Shown here piece after piece: positions 53,271 to 61,432 of a DNA stretch of 64,000 nucleotides (position 1 is its first letter; every line of letters starts with the position of its first letter). The position numbers and the translations under genes were made by a program. The notes under the pieces were generated by a model that was not told the origin of the DNA, made no database searches, and worked only from the letters and a program-made list of their open reading frames with translations. The DNA is taken from positions 102,680-166,679 of the forward strand of contig JAFGJO010000038.1 of the NCBI GenBank assembly GCA_016929065.1. The letters are read 5' to 3'. Origin of the DNA: Spirochaetales bacterium. GTDB lineage: Bacteria; Spirochaetota; Spirochaetia; SZUA-6; RPPD01.

Positions 53271-53525
53271 TTGAGTGTCCGGATTAGATTAAAAAGATTT
53301 GGTTCAAAGAAACGGCCATATTATCGTATTGTTGTGATGGATTCACGAACTCCCCGGGATGGAAGAGCCATAGAGGAAGTTGGTTTTTATCATCCTGTCG
53401 AGATTGAAGAAAAACAGGTTACATTGAAAGAAGACCGGATAAAAGACTGGCTCTCAAAAGGAGCGCAGCCGAGTGATACAGTTCGGATGTTATTGAAAAA
53501 AAATAACATTGCTAAAGAAAAATAA
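53271..53525 (+). CDS. rpsP: 30S ribosomal protein S16
   Basis: An 84-residue ribosomal protein with the standard start '[39 protein letters not shown]'. The start codon is TTG, 8 bases after a perfect AAGGAGG, so the weak codon is offset by a strong ribosome site. It lies between ffh and khpA as in most bacteria. Confidence 0.97.
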   Translation: MSVRIRLKRFGSKKRPYYRIVVMDSRTPRDGRAIEEVGFYHPVEIEEKQVTLKEDRIKDWLSKGAQPSDTVRMLLKKNNIAKEK

Positions 53526-53547
53526 TTCACAATGAAAGGAGCTCACT

Positions 53548-53781
53548 GTGGAAAAAGATCTTGTTGAGTTCATCGCGAAAGCTCTTGTGGACGATCCCAA
53601 TGGGGTTGCGGTAAATGTTATCGAAGGGGAAAAATCGACAATCCTTGAATTGAAGGTTTCGGACGACGATATCGGAAAAGTGATTGGAAAGCATGGCAGA
53701 ATTGCCAAAGCGATCCGGACAATTTTGAGCGCGGCCGCAACAAAAAAAGATAAAAGGGTTGTGTTAGAAATTCTTGACTGA
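53548..53781 (+). CDS. khpA: KH-domain RNA-binding protein KhpA
   Basis: A 77-residue single KH domain; the GxxG loop is 'IGKHGRI' in '[20 protein letters not shown]'. KhpA works with KhpB/Jag in other bacteria on cell-division and wall mRNAs. The start is GTG with AAAGGAG upstream; the stop overlaps the rimM ATG. Confidence 0.94.
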   Translation: MEKDLVEFIAKALVDDPNGVAVNVIEGEKSTILELKVSDDDIGKVIGKHGRIAKAIRTILSAAATKKDKRVVLEILD

Positions 53782-54281
53782 TGGAAAAAATTGCTATTGG
53801 TGTGATCCTCTCGCCGTTCGGGAAAGAAGGATGGTGCAAGGTAAAAAGTTTCTCGGGAGAGTCAAGTCATTTTGAGAAGCTGAAAGAGATTGAGGCGCGC
53901 AGTCAGCAGCAAACAGTACATCTCATGGTGGATGAGGTCAGAGCCGGAAACAAACTAGTTTTTTTGAAATTCAGGGGCTGTGATGATATTGACAGCGCCA
54001 GAAAGCTGCAGAATGCAGAAATAGTTGTTTCACGGAAATATGCGCAAGAACTTGAAAAGAATGAATATTATTTTCAGGATTTGCACGGATGCGACGTCAT
54101 CCTTGATAATGAGCTTGTCGGCAGGATAACTGGATTTATTGAAACCGGTGCGCAGTGCCTGATCGAGGTGAAGACAAAGGATAACAGAACAGTGTTGGTT
54201 CCGTTTATAAAAGAATTTATTGGAAAAGTGGATATAAAGAAAAAAAAAATTGAATTGCTTGAAGGTTTTATACTTTCATGA
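53781..54281 (+). CDS. rimM: 16S rRNA processing protein RimM
   Basis: A 166-residue 30S assembly factor: an N-terminal RimM beta barrel ('IAIGVILSPFGKEGWCKVKSF') and a C-terminal PRC barrel ('YYFQDLHGCDVILDNELVGRITGFIETGAQCLIEV', 'VLVPFIKEFIGKVDIKKKKIEL'). It overlaps khpA by one base (TGATG) and trmD by four (ATGA). Confidence 0.95.
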   Translation: MEKIAIGVILSPFGKEGWCKVKSFSGESSHFEKLKEIEARSQQQTVHLMVDEVRAGNKLVFLKFRGCDDIDSARKLQNAEIVVSRKYAQELEKNEYYFQDLHGCDVILDNELVGRITGFIETGAQCLIEVKTKDNRTVLVPFIKEFIGKVDIKKKKIELLEGFILS

Positions 54282-55021
54282 AATGGTCGGTTGTGACGCT
54301 GTTCCCGGAGATGTTTTCCGATTTCTTGACATGTTCCATAATCGGCCGGGCGGTTGAAGATAAGAAATTGTTTGTACAGCTGGTCAATCCACGGGATTTT
54401 GCAGTTGACAAACACCGGCAATGTGATGATTATCCGTTTGGCGGGGGACCGGGCATGGTTTTGAAACCGGAACCTGTTGCTGCCGCCCTGGATTCATTGC
54501 AGGGCAAGGGAAAGCGGGTTATTTATGTCTCCCCGGGGGGGAGAGTGTTTGACCAGGAATATGCGCGGAAACTTTCTCTGGACGAAGAGCTTATTCTTGT
54601 CTGCGGGCATTATGAGGGGATCGACCAGCGCATCATTGACTTGTATGTCACCGATGAAATCTCGATAGGGGATTATATCCTGACATCGGGTGAAACAGCG
54701 GCGATGGTGGTTATTGATGCGGTGAGCAGGCTTCTGGACGGGGTAATCAGTGATGATTCCCATGACTGTGAAAGCTTCTCCAACGGATTGCTGGAGTATC
54801 CGCAGTATACACGGCCCAGGGAATTCCGGGGTGAAATCGTTCCGGATATTTTATTATCCGGGCATCATGAGGAAATAAGAAAATGGCGGCTTGCCAGAAG
54901 TATCGAAAAAACGATGCAAAATCGTCCGGACCTTCTGGAAAAACCGATAACCAGTGATGAAATACGAAAAATATTATTTGAGAAGGGAGTAGAGGATAAT
55001 GGAACTTCTAAAAAAAGCTGA
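54278..55021 (+). CDS. trmD: tRNA (guanine-37 N1)-methyltransferase TrmD
   Basis: A 247-residue SPOUT methyltransferase that methylates G37 next to the anticodon. '[20 protein letters not shown]', '[16 protein letters not shown]' and the knotted SAM site '[46 protein letters not shown]' are intact. A G7 run occurs in its coding sequence (54535-54541). It overlaps rplS by 23 bases. Confidence 0.97.
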   Translation: MKWSVVTLFPEMFSDFLTCSIIGRAVEDKKLFVQLVNPRDFAVDKHRQCDDYPFGGGPGMVLKPEPVAAALDSLQGKGKRVIYVSPGGRVFDQEYARKLSLDEELILVCGHYEGIDQRIIDLYVTDEISIGDYILTSGETAAMVVIDAVSRLLDGVISDDSHDCESFSNGLLEYPQYTRPREFRGEIVPDILLSGHHEEIRKWRLARSIEKTMQNRPDLLEKPITSDEIRKILFEKGVEDNGTSKKS

Positions 55022-55361
55022 AGCATCAAGTATTCGTGAAAATGTGGAAGAGTTTAATATCGGAGACAGTGTGAAGGTGCACTACAAGATCATCGAGGGA
55101 AAAACAGAACGTGTCCAGGTATTTGAGGGAACCTGTATCGCGATGAAAAATACCGGTGTGAGAAAGACATTTACCGTCAGGAAAATATCCTATAATGTCG
55201 GCGTCGAGAGAACTTTTCCTTTTCATTCACCGAAAATTGCAATGATAGAAGTTGTCCGGCAGGGGAAAGTCCGCCGCGCAAAACTGTTCTATTTGCGGGA
55301 TAAAATCGGCAAGGGCGCGAAGGTCAAGGAAAAACGGCCGGTAAAAACAGCTAAAAATTAG
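54999..55361 (+). CDS. rplS: 50S ribosomal protein L19
   Basis: A 120-residue ribosomal protein: '[94 protein letters not shown]' is L19 throughout. The ATG at 54999 sits inside trmD behind GAAGGGAG. A small stem (CAGCT/AGCTG) spans its stop but has no T run. Confidence 0.97.
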   Translation: MELLKKAEASSIRENVEEFNIGDSVKVHYKIIEGKTERVQVFEGTCIAMKNTGVRKTFTVRKISYNVGVERTFPFHSPKIAMIEVVRQGKVRRAKLFYLRDKIGKGAKVKEKRPVKTAKN

Positions 55362-55367
55362 CTGGTT

Positions 55368-56399
55368 ATGCCGCTTGATCCGGTACATCACGGAATTAAT
55401 ATATCAAATAGCGCCAGACAGAAACTTGAAATCTCGTCTGGCGATTTTATTTGGGTAAAGGTATTGAAGCAGCTTGCCCCCGGGAAATATGCTGTTGCGA
55501 TCAAAGGAAATGTATTTCCTGCAACCACAACCATGGATCTTGAACCCGGCAGTACGATCCGTGCAAAGGCGGATATTTCTGGGAGCAGTCTTTTTCTCCG
55601 GCTCGGCCAAACTGAGGATTCTCCCCTGTCCGGTATTCTTGCCAAACTCGGTATTCAGCACACTCCTGAAAACATCCTGATCATCACGACTCTGATGGCA
55701 CAAAAATTACCCCTCGATCCGGGAATGATCCGGAAAATTAATGTGCTGCTGCGTAGATTGAAGGGCGATCCGCAAAAGATTGTAAAATTGCTTTCGATTT
55801 TGATCGATAAGGGAATTTCTGTTGAAAACTCTGATCTCGAATCGCTGTATGATACACTTTTCCGTGAGAAAAATGAATCAGGGCATCAAAAAAAAAGCAA
55901 ATTCCTGCAGAAAAAAAGTCTGTCACAAAAAGAGCCGGAGGCGCCAACTGGTGAAATAATTCAGCATGAAATAATGGAAGCATGTAAAAACATTCCTGAA
56001 CATTTTGCGGTTCTCAACCATCTGCGCGCAAAAAATGAAAACTGGGTCATTATCCCGTTCCGGGGACCGGTAAATAATCTATTGACAAACGGTATCCTGA
56101 AACTGCTTTATGACCCGTTTTTGAAAACTTTCCGTAAATCAGTTGTTTCGGTGAATTTGCCGGACAACAGACAAATTCATTTTGAATTGATGCCGGCTGC
56201 GGGAAGGAAAATAATGAAATTGATCGCGCAGCGTGATATGATAAAAAGCATACCAAAAAATATTTTCCGGGAATTTCAGGCAAATTTGGATACAATCGGG
56301 ATAAAACTTGACGATAGTATATATGGGGATGATATGTTTAACGGATTTGATTTTTTAGACGGTGAAAAACATCTTTTTGGAATAGATACGGATGGATAA
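55368..56399 (+). CDS. FliK-like protein next to an FlhB homologue (YlqG-like)
   Basis: A 343-residue protein not firmly identified. Residues about 25-75 form a beta-rich domain ('IWVKVLKQLAPGKYAVAIKGNVFPATTTMDLEPGSTIRAKA') common in FliK-like proteins; the middle is Lys/Glu-rich linker; the C-terminus ('WVIIPFRGPV', 'VVSVNLPDNRQIHFELMP') could be a Flg_hook-type fold. Bacillus has a matching slot after rplS, ylqG, followed by an FlhB C-terminal homologue, as here. The ribosome site is weak. Role inferred from context only. Confidence 0.65.
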   Translation: MPLDPVHHGINISNSARQKLEISSGDFIWVKVLKQLAPGKYAVAIKGNVFPATTTMDLEPGSTIRAKADISGSSLFLRLGQTEDSPLSGILAKLGIQHTPENILIITTLMAQKLPLDPGMIRKINVLLRRLKGDPQKIVKLLSILIDKGISVENSDLESLYDTLFREKNESGHQKKSKFLQKKSLSQKEPEAPTGEIIQHEIMEACKNIPEHFAVLNHLRAKNENWVIIPFRGPVNNLLTNGILKLLYDPFLKTFRKSVVSVNLPDNRQIHFELMPAAGRKIMKLIAQRDMIKSIPKNIFREFQANLDTIGIKLDDSIYGDDMFNGFDFLDGEKHLFGIDTDG

Positions 56400-56402
56400 T
56401 GC

Positions 56403-56645
56403 ATGAAAAAGGCTGTTGCAATACGTTATGAAAAATCTCTTCCGGCGCCATTTATTGTTGCAAAAGGAAGAGGAGAACTTGCTCTAAAAATCAAAGAAAT
56501 TGCCGAAAATAATAATGTGGGTATTGTGTATGACACGGATCTGGCAGATAATCTTGAAATGATCGACATTGGGACATTCATTCCCGAAGAGTATTATCAG
56601 ATTATCGCAGAAATACTGATTTTCCTTGGGAGAGTGGGGCAGTAA
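56403..56645 (+). CDS. FlhB C-terminal domain homologue (FhlB/YlqH type)
   Basis: An 80-residue protein corresponding to the cytoplasmic tail of FlhB after the NPTH site: '[71 protein letters not shown]'. In FlhB the equivalent fragment stays bound after autocleavage. A full FlhB is encoded at 41728, so this is a second, membrane-free copy of the switch domain. It starts 3 bases after the FliK-like gene and overlaps the next gene (TAATG). Confidence 0.88.
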   Translation: MKKAVAIRYEKSLPAPFIVAKGRGELALKIKEIAENNNVGIVYDTDLADNLEMIDIGTFIPEEYYQIIAEILIFLGRVGQ

Positions 56646-57787
56646 TGAAAGAAGTGCTAGTTGAAAATTTGATTCCGGGAATGAAATTTGATGCTCCTGT
56701 TTATATCGACGATAAAAACATCCTGGTTCCTCCCGGCATTCCTGTCCGCGATAAAGATATTGAAAGGCTGAAGCGGTGGGAAATCGTGTTTGTCACTACA
56801 GACGGAAATATCATTGCTGATTCTCCGGAAGGCAATGCCCTGGAGAAGTCACTCCTTGAAGACCTCTTCGATGGAAACTCTGAAAATGCCGAAATCAGCG
56901 CACTGTATGAATCGGCAATTGCGCGATTTTCAGTTGTTCTTGATGATATTCGCCGAAAAAAACGCACACAGAAAGAATTTATCGATACTATAGTCAGTGA
57001 TATTTATAATGCGGTCAAGGATGAACGCGGTGAAATTGTACAGCTCATTCTGCACGCCGAAAAGGCCCGCGATGATATGGCCGCGACAGCAGTGAATTGT
57101 ATGATTATTGCGGCAATAATCGGTATTCATCTGAAAATGATCGGTCATAAAATACTCCTGCTTTCCACCGGAGCTTTGCTGCACGATGTCGGCATGACCA
57201 GAATTCCTGAAAGTGTCTGGAATAAAAAAGATGATTTGACAGTTCAGGAACTTTCCACGATACGGACGCATACGATTCATTCATACAGCATCATTGTAAA
57301 GGAATTGCGGTACCCCGAAGAAATTGGGCAAATTGCCCTGTACCATCATGAACGGTGGGACGGGAAAGGATATCCAAAAAATGTAAGCGGGGAAAATATT
57401 CCGCTTTTCGCCCGCATTGTCTCTGTTGCGGATTCCTATGTCGCGATGATCGGTGAACGGCCGTACCGTGAACAAATGATCGGCTATGATGCGATCAAGA
57501 ACATCATCAGCGACAATTTCAAACGTTTTGATCCAGGAGTGGTGAAGGGCTTTTTGAAGGGGATGGGAATATACCCGATTGGAAGCCTGGTTTTGCTCAA
57601 TGATTCTTCAATCGGACGTGTCGTGTCAACGCATAATACCGCTCCACTCAGGCCTAAAATAGAAATCATACTGGACCAGCAGGGAGAAAAAATCGGAGTG
57701 GAGACGATCGTAAATTTACATGACCACAACGATCTGTTTATTATAAAAGCGATTGACCCCCGTTCAATCAGATTGCATAATGAATAA
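56645..57787 (+). CDS. HD-GYP domain protein, probable cyclic-di-GMP phosphodiesterase
   Basis: A 380-residue protein. An N-terminal domain (about residues 1-130, with '[27 protein letters not shown]') is followed by HD-GYP: '[11 protein letters not shown]' (HD) and '[12 protein letters not shown]' (GYP) with '[16 protein letters not shown]'. The catalytic motifs are complete, so hydrolysis of cyclic di-GMP is expected. A C-terminal extension of about 70 residues is beta-rich. Co-transcription with FlhB-like and FliK-like genes suggests a link between c-di-GMP and export or motility. Confidence 0.9.
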   Translation: MKEVLVENLIPGMKFDAPVYIDDKNILVPPGIPVRDKDIERLKRWEIVFVTTDGNIIADSPEGNALEKSLLEDLFDGNSENAEISALYESAIARFSVVLDDIRRKKRTQKEFIDTIVSDIYNAVKDERGEIVQLILHAEKARDDMAATAVNCMIIAAIIGIHLKMIGHKILLLSTGALLHDVGMTRIPESVWNKKDDLTVQELSTIRTHTIHSYSIIVKELRYPEEIGQIALYHHERWDGKGYPKNVSGENIPLFARIVSVADSYVAMIGERPYREQMIGYDAIKNIISDNFKRFDPGVVKGFLKGMGIYPIGSLVLLNDSSIGRVVSTHNTAPLRPKIEIILDQQGEKIGVETIVNLHDHNDLFIIKAIDPRSIRLHNE

Positions 57788-58124
57788 AAAGAGTAGAGGG
57801 GCATGGGGGGAACAGATTGCGCTCGATTTTTTGGAAAAAAAAGGGTATATTATACTGGATAGGAATCTCTGGTCGGCGGCCGGAGAGATTGATATAATAG
57901 CCCGGGATACCGATACAACGGTATTTGTCGAGGTGAAGGTAATTACGGCATATGGAGCCGGAGAGCTGGAACAGATTGTTTCCGAAAAGAAGCAGGAGCG
58001 GATAAGAAATTGTGCCTTATTGTATTTAAAGCAACAATATGGAACAATTGAAATGTCGTTGCGCTTTGATGTGATTGCAATACACAATCGGGAAGAGATA
58101 TTGCATGTTGAAAATGCATTTTAG
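57780..58124 (+). CDS. yraN: YraN family nuclease-fold protein (UPF0102)
   Basis: A 114-residue protein of the restriction-endonuclease-like fold. '[48 protein letters not shown]' contains the E, GEID and ExK residues of the family. Its biological role is unsettled. The ATG overlaps the HD-GYP gene by 8 bases; the longer track start lies inside that gene and is not needed. Confidence 0.92.
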   Translation: MNKKSRGAWGEQIALDFLEKKGYIILDRNLWSAAGEIDIIARDTDTTVFVEVKVITAYGAGELEQIVSEKKQERIRNCALLYLKQQYGTIEMSLRFDVIAIHNREEILHVENAF

Positions 58125-58140
58125 GGAAGAAGGGTGAGCA

Positions 58141-58275
58141 TTGAGAACGCCTAAAAATACCGATAAAAAAAAGCTCGAAGAACTCAAGAAAAAAATAAAA
58201 AGTGAAGAATACCTGAGTCATGCGATCAACAAGATCGCACAGACACTTGTTGAAAACATGGTTGATAAAGATTAA
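58141..58275 (+). CDS. 44-residue protein of unknown function (below the ORF-track cutoff)
   Basis: A TTG at 58141 preceded by GAAGAAGGGTGAGCA opens a 44-codon frame ending in TAA at 58273-58275, ten bases before the next gene. The product is a basic helix ('KKKLEELKKKIKSEEYLSHAINKIAQTLVENMVDK') with no membrane segment. The gene fills the gap between yraN and the zinc-motif gene exactly, has a good ribosome site and balanced codons, so I think it is real. Function unknown. Confidence 0.65.
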   Translation: MRTPKNTDKKKLEELKKKIKSEEYLSHAINKIAQTLVENMVDKD

Positions 58276-58284
58276 GAGGAAATA

Positions 58285-58755
58285 ATGCCCGAAAACGATT
58301 CAAAAAATCCTGAACAACGAAATAACAGGAATAACAGACGCAACAGATTCCGGGACCGCCGCAGAGGAGACCGGAGCCGCAGAAAACGGGTGGAAGGCAG
58401 CAGCAATAACAGCAACCTGCCGCTGTTGAAATGTGCTGTATGTGACCGGGAGATTCGGGATTTATCGAGTGCAATCTGTCAAAAAGGGACCGGCCAGCCG
58501 ATTCATTTTGACTGCATCATAAAAAATATTTCTGAAACCGAAACCATTTCATCCCACGAAAGAGTCTGTTATCTGGGAAAGGGAAGTTTTGGAATAGTCC
58601 GGTTCCAGCGGATGGGGGGGATAATCCCTTTTGTCATTCGAAAAAGAATTCAGTATGAAGAATTTGAAGATACGCCGGAATGGCGAAAAGAGCTCAACAA
58701 ATATCGGGCTGCCCATCCGCTTTACAAGGCCAAAGAAGCCGAAAGCACCGAATAA
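58285..58755 (+). CDS. Arg/Asn-rich protein with a zinc-binding-like motif
   Basis: A 156-residue protein that I cannot name. Residues 1-45 are an Arg/Asn-rich, probably disordered tail ('RNNRNNRRNRFRDRRRGDRSRRKR') that could bind RNA. Then 'CAVCDREI', 'AICQKG' and 'HFDC' give four Cys and a His spaced like a treble-clef or RING-type zinc site. A G7 run (58614-58620) lies in the coding region. It ends the ffh operon, whose other members act on ribosomes and tRNA, so an RNA or ribosome role is possible. Confidence 0.7.
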   Translation: MPENDSKNPEQRNNRNNRRNRFRDRRRGDRSRRKRVEGSSNNSNLPLLKCAVCDREIRDLSSAICQKGTGQPIHFDCIIKNISETETISSHERVCYLGKGSFGIVRFQRMGGIIPFVIRKRIQYEEFEDTPEWRKELNKYRAAHPLYKAKEAESTE

Positions 58756-58758
58756 AAA

Positions 58759-58830
58759 AAGACCGGATTGTTTTTAAAGCAGCAATTGTTGAAACATCCT
58801 GTTCTTGTTGCTTTAAAAAAGTTCCGGCCT
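58759..58830 (-). terminator. Long inverted repeat, terminator for the minus-strand gene
   Basis: Arms of about 27 bases (AGACCGGA... and ...TCCGGCCT, with matched inner TTTTTAAAGCA/TGCTTTAAAAA) pair with few mismatches. Read on the minus strand, the hairpin is followed by a T7 run, which fits termination of the HEAT-repeat gene. On the plus strand there is no T run after it. Confidence 0.75.
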
Positions 58831-58852
58831 GTACTCGTTGTAAAAAAAATAC

Positions 58853-59578
58853 TTATTTATTTTCGCTTTGCTTCCGCCGTAATGTATCCAGTACTTCACG
58901 TGCCTTGTTTTTCACTGTGCGGCTGTAGTTGCCCTGCATGATTTTTACGAGCGCACTCAATACAGATGCATCAGTTATTCCATCGTCAGAGTCTGACAGT
59001 TTTTCCAGAGCGATAATTGACGACATGGCAAAATTGTTGTTTGGTGCCATATAGTCCTGTTCGGTTACCGCGGTGGCGATTGCACGGGCGGCGGTATTGT
59101 CCTGGTTGGTACCGATTTCACCCAGCGCGAGGACTGCTTTTGCCTTGACGATTGGATCATCATCCTGGCGGAGAACATTTACCAGTGCTTTGACTGCACG
59201 TTTTTTTCCTTCATCGGACTGTACCTTCGCAAGAATCCTGCAGGCTTCCCATCGAACATCGGGATAATAGTTGGTGACACGTCCGTTTTCACGGATAATC
59301 ACTGTGGTCCCCTGTGATGCGAGATCCTCGAGAATCATGGCAATCTGCTGTTCATCCTGGGCGCTCACCCCTTCATCAATGAGTCTGCCGATTTCATCAA
59401 TAGCCAGCAGCTTGTCATCACGGTCTTCCGCCATGGATATTTCATAGGCATAGCGGACATTCGGATTGCTTAAATACAGTTCTTCAATCGATTCTTCCTT
59501 TTTCGTGTCCTGTGCAAAAACAATTCCTGTTGATAACAATAAAATTACCAAAATTGCAATGACCTTTTTTATTCTCAT
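58853..59578 (-). CDS. Exported HEAT-repeat protein
   Basis: A 241-residue protein with a clear signal peptide ('VIAILVILLLSTGIVFA', likely cut before QD). The mature part has HEAT-type helical pairs, best seen in 'PDVRWEACRILAKVQSDEGKKRAVKALVNVLRQDDDPIVKAKAVLALGEIG' and the C-terminal 'DASVLSALVKIMQGNYSRTVKNKAREVLDTLRR'. Such repeats bind proteins; here the site would be periplasmic. GGGAGCTCGCT precedes the ATG. It is transcribed opposite to the flanking operons. Confidence 0.85.
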   Translation of the reverse strand: MRIKKVIAILVILLLSTGIVFAQDTKKEESIEELYLSNPNVRYAYEISMAEDRDDKLLAIDEIGRLIDEGVSAQDEQQIAMILEDLASQGTTVIIRENGRVTNYYPDVRWEACRILAKVQSDEGKKRAVKALVNVLRQDDDPIVKAKAVLALGEIGTNQDNTAARAIATAVTEQDYMAPNNNFAMSSIIALEKLSDSDDGITDASVLSALVKIMQGNYSRTVKNKAREVLDTLRRKQSENK

Positions 59579-59764
59579 AGCGAGCTCCCGTTAAAAGAGT
59601 ATTCTCTGAACCATATGGATCAGCATGGTATCATCAGACATCCTGATGCAGGTGAACAACCATTCACCTGGTATTGACACTACTTATGCACCATTATAAA
59701 TAGTGTTTCTATTTCTGTATAGAGCCGGCAAAAAATATTTGAAACCGGCACTATGTATTATATA

Positions 59765-60250
59765 TTACCAGATACCAATTTTCCACTCATTATTTTCATC
59801 TTTTTCCAGTAAATACACGACATATGCCTTGTCTGCGATTATCGACAAGGCCTTTACCCGGAATTTTGTGACAAATTCTATTTTATCCAGTTTTGTATTT
59901 GCCCTGCTTGGAATGAACACCTCGACAAAATAATCCTTTATATTTTTCAAAACGATATTCTGTTCTTTTAATTGGGGTTTTTCCGATAATTCCTGTAATG
60001 TCTGCCCGGTACTGTACTTTTTAAGATACTCTTCGGTACAAATTGTTTTCCATGTATCAAAATCCTTTTTCAGGATAATTGAATGGATCTTTTTCAGAAA
60101 AAAATTGACTTCGGCAAATGTCTGGTCATATACTTCCTTGCTTACCACAAGTGCTGGACCGGGATCATCAGCCGAATCAGGAGCTGACGGACAGTTCCAG
60201 TAAAGAAGTAACATCAATAACAAAATTGCTGTACGAACGGGATATTTCAT
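59765..60250 (-). CDS. Predicted lipoprotein, probably from a leaderless mRNA
   Basis: A 161-residue protein. The N-terminal 'RTAILLLMLLLYWNC' is a signal peptide with a loose spirochaete-type lipobox (Cys20). The mature domain ('VYDQTFAEVNFFLKKIHSIILKKDFDTWKTICTEEYLKKY', ending 'ITADKAYVVYLLEKDENNEWKIGIW'-like) has the size and shape of a small alpha/beta NTF2-like fold, not confirmed. There is no ribosome site: the -10 of its promoter ends only 8 bases before the ATG. Confidence 0.75.
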   Translation of the reverse strand: MKYPVRTAILLLMLLLYWNCPSAPDSADDPGPALVVSKEVYDQTFAEVNFFLKKIHSIILKKDFDTWKTICTEEYLKKYSTGQTLQELSEKPQLKEQNIVLKNIKDYFVEVFIPSRANTKLDKIEFVTKFRVKALSIIADKAYVVYLLEKDENNEWKIGIW

Positions 60251-60258
60251 TTAAATAT

Positions 60259-60287
60259 ATGATAGCGGGGAAACGATGATTTGTCAA
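60259..60287 (-). promoter_or_regulatory. Minus-strand promoter of the lipoprotein gene
   Basis: Read on the minus strand: TTGACA (60287-60282), a 17-base spacer, TATCAT (60264-60259), then 8 bases to the ATG. Transcription should start at or within 1-2 bases of the initiation codon. Confidence 0.75.
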
Positions 60288-60368
60288 AAACATTTTTTTT
60301 ACTTCAATCCTCTTTGGGGAGCAGAATGTTTGTCTCAAGGGATTATGCATTGAACAGGGATAAAATTC

Positions 60369-60397
60369 TTGACCACCCATTGCATTTTGGATACTAT
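60369..60397 (+). promoter_or_regulatory. Promoter of coaD
   Basis: TTGACC (60369-60374), a 17-base spacer and TACTAT (60392-60397). The coaD ATG is 9 bases further, with GGAG 4 bases before it, so the leader would be extremely short. Confidence 0.65.
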
Positions 60398-60405
60398 GGA
60401 GTATC

Positions 60406-60888
60406 ATGCAGCATATAATTTACCCCGGGACGTTCGACCCGCCGACAAACGGTCATTTGAATGTGATTTCACGCGCCTCAAAGATATTTGAAAAAGTGGA
60501 TGTTGTTATCGCTGTCAATTCGGAAAAAAAATGCTTTTTTGACGCCCCGGAACGGTTTTCCATCATGAAAGAGATTGTACAGGAGTTTTCGAATGTTTCG
60601 GTAAACATCTGGGAGGGCCTCATTGTGGATTACGCCAAAAAGGTGGGCGCACGGATGATCTTGAGGGGAGTGCGGGCATTGTCGGATTTCAATTATGAAT
60701 TCGAGCTCTCCATGATGAACCGTGCATTAAGCAATGACATCGAGACAATTCTGCTTCCCACAGATCAAAAATACTTTGTTTTACGGTCATCAGCGATTAA
60801 AGAACTGGCGAAATATGACGGAGATATTTCAAAAATGGTCCCTCCGGCAGTGGAAAAGGCCCTGAAGAGAAAAATGCAAAGTTCTTGA
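60406..60888 (+). CDS. coaD: Phosphopantetheine adenylyltransferase CoaD
   Basis: A 160-residue nucleotidyltransferase making dephospho-CoA. The (H/T)xGH motif is 'PGTFDPPTNGHLNVI', followed by 'ISRASKIFEKVDVVIAVNSEKK', 'RGVRALSDFNYEFELSMMNRALS' and 'VLRSSAIKELAKYDGDISKMVP'. It stands just before rpmF, with its stop overlapping the rpmF promoter. Confidence 0.97.
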   Translation: MQHIIYPGTFDPPTNGHLNVISRASKIFEKVDVVIAVNSEKKCFFDAPERFSIMKEIVQEFSNVSVNIWEGLIVDYAKKVGARMILRGVRALSDFNYEFELSMMNRALSNDIETILLPTDQKYFVLRSSAIKELAKYDGDISKMVPPAVEKALKRKMQSS

Positions 60889-60914
60889 CAATTTCTGTAG
60901 AATTGTGCTAATTT
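60885..60914 (+). promoter_or_regulatory. Promoter of rpmF-acpP-rnc
   Basis: TTGACA (60885-60890) overlapping the coaD stop, an 18-base spacer and TAATTT (60909-60914), 42 bases before the rpmF ATG. Confidence 0.6.
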
Positions 60915-60955
60915 GTGGGACTTACTGATTAAAGCAAACTAAAAGGATAACAAAC

Positions 60956-61144
60956 ATGGCAGTACCCAAGTATAAGACGTCAAAAGCACGGACACGCCAG
61001 CGGAGAAGCATCAACATGAAATTGTCGGCACCGACACTTGTTGAGTGCGGCAACTGCGGAAATCGTGTGCTTCTTCACCGCGTGTGCCCAAAATGCGGAT
61101 TTTATCGCGGAAAACAAATTTTAAAGCCTGAAGAGTTGGCTTAA
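60956..61144 (+). CDS. rpmF: 50S ribosomal protein L32
   Basis: A 62-residue ribosomal protein: 'AVPKYKTSKARTRQRRS' at the front and a zinc ribbon 'CGNCGNRVLLHRVCPKCGFYRG' with all four Cys. It is followed by acpP, a widespread pairing linking ribosomes and fatty-acid synthesis. AAAAGGA precedes the start. Confidence 0.97.
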   Translation: MAVPKYKTSKARTRQRRSINMKLSAPTLVECGNCGNRVLLHRVCPKCGFYRGKQILKPEELA

Positions 61145-61172
61145 TCTAATATATTCCTAAAAGGAGAAGTCC

Positions 61173-61421
61173 ATGGACAAGAAAGAACTTTTCGAAAAAA
61201 TGAAAAAACTTATTGCCGGTCGTTTGGAAATTGATGAAGCCAAGATCACCGAATCTGCATCGTTCCGTGAAGACCTGGGCGCAGACAGCCTCGACACATA
61301 TGAACTCGTGTATGCGATCGAAGAAGAACTCGGAATCACCATTCCGGATGAAAAAGCAAATGAGTTTAACACTGTTGGAGACGCAATTAATTTTATCAGT
61401 GCAGAGCTTGATAAAAAATAA
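61173..61421 (+). CDS. acpP: Acyl carrier protein
   Basis: An 82-residue acidic carrier. Ser39 in 'LGADSLDTYELVYAIEEELGITIPDEKANEF' receives the phosphopantetheine arm; Thr-Tyr replaces the more usual Thr/Val-Val. AAAAGGAG precedes the ATG. It lies between rpmF and rnc, as in many bacteria. Confidence 0.97.
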   Translation: MDKKELFEKMKKLIAGRLEIDEAKITESASFREDLGADSLDTYELVYAIEEELGITIPDEKANEFNTVGDAINFISAELDKK

Positions 61422-61432
61422 GATTTATTGGA

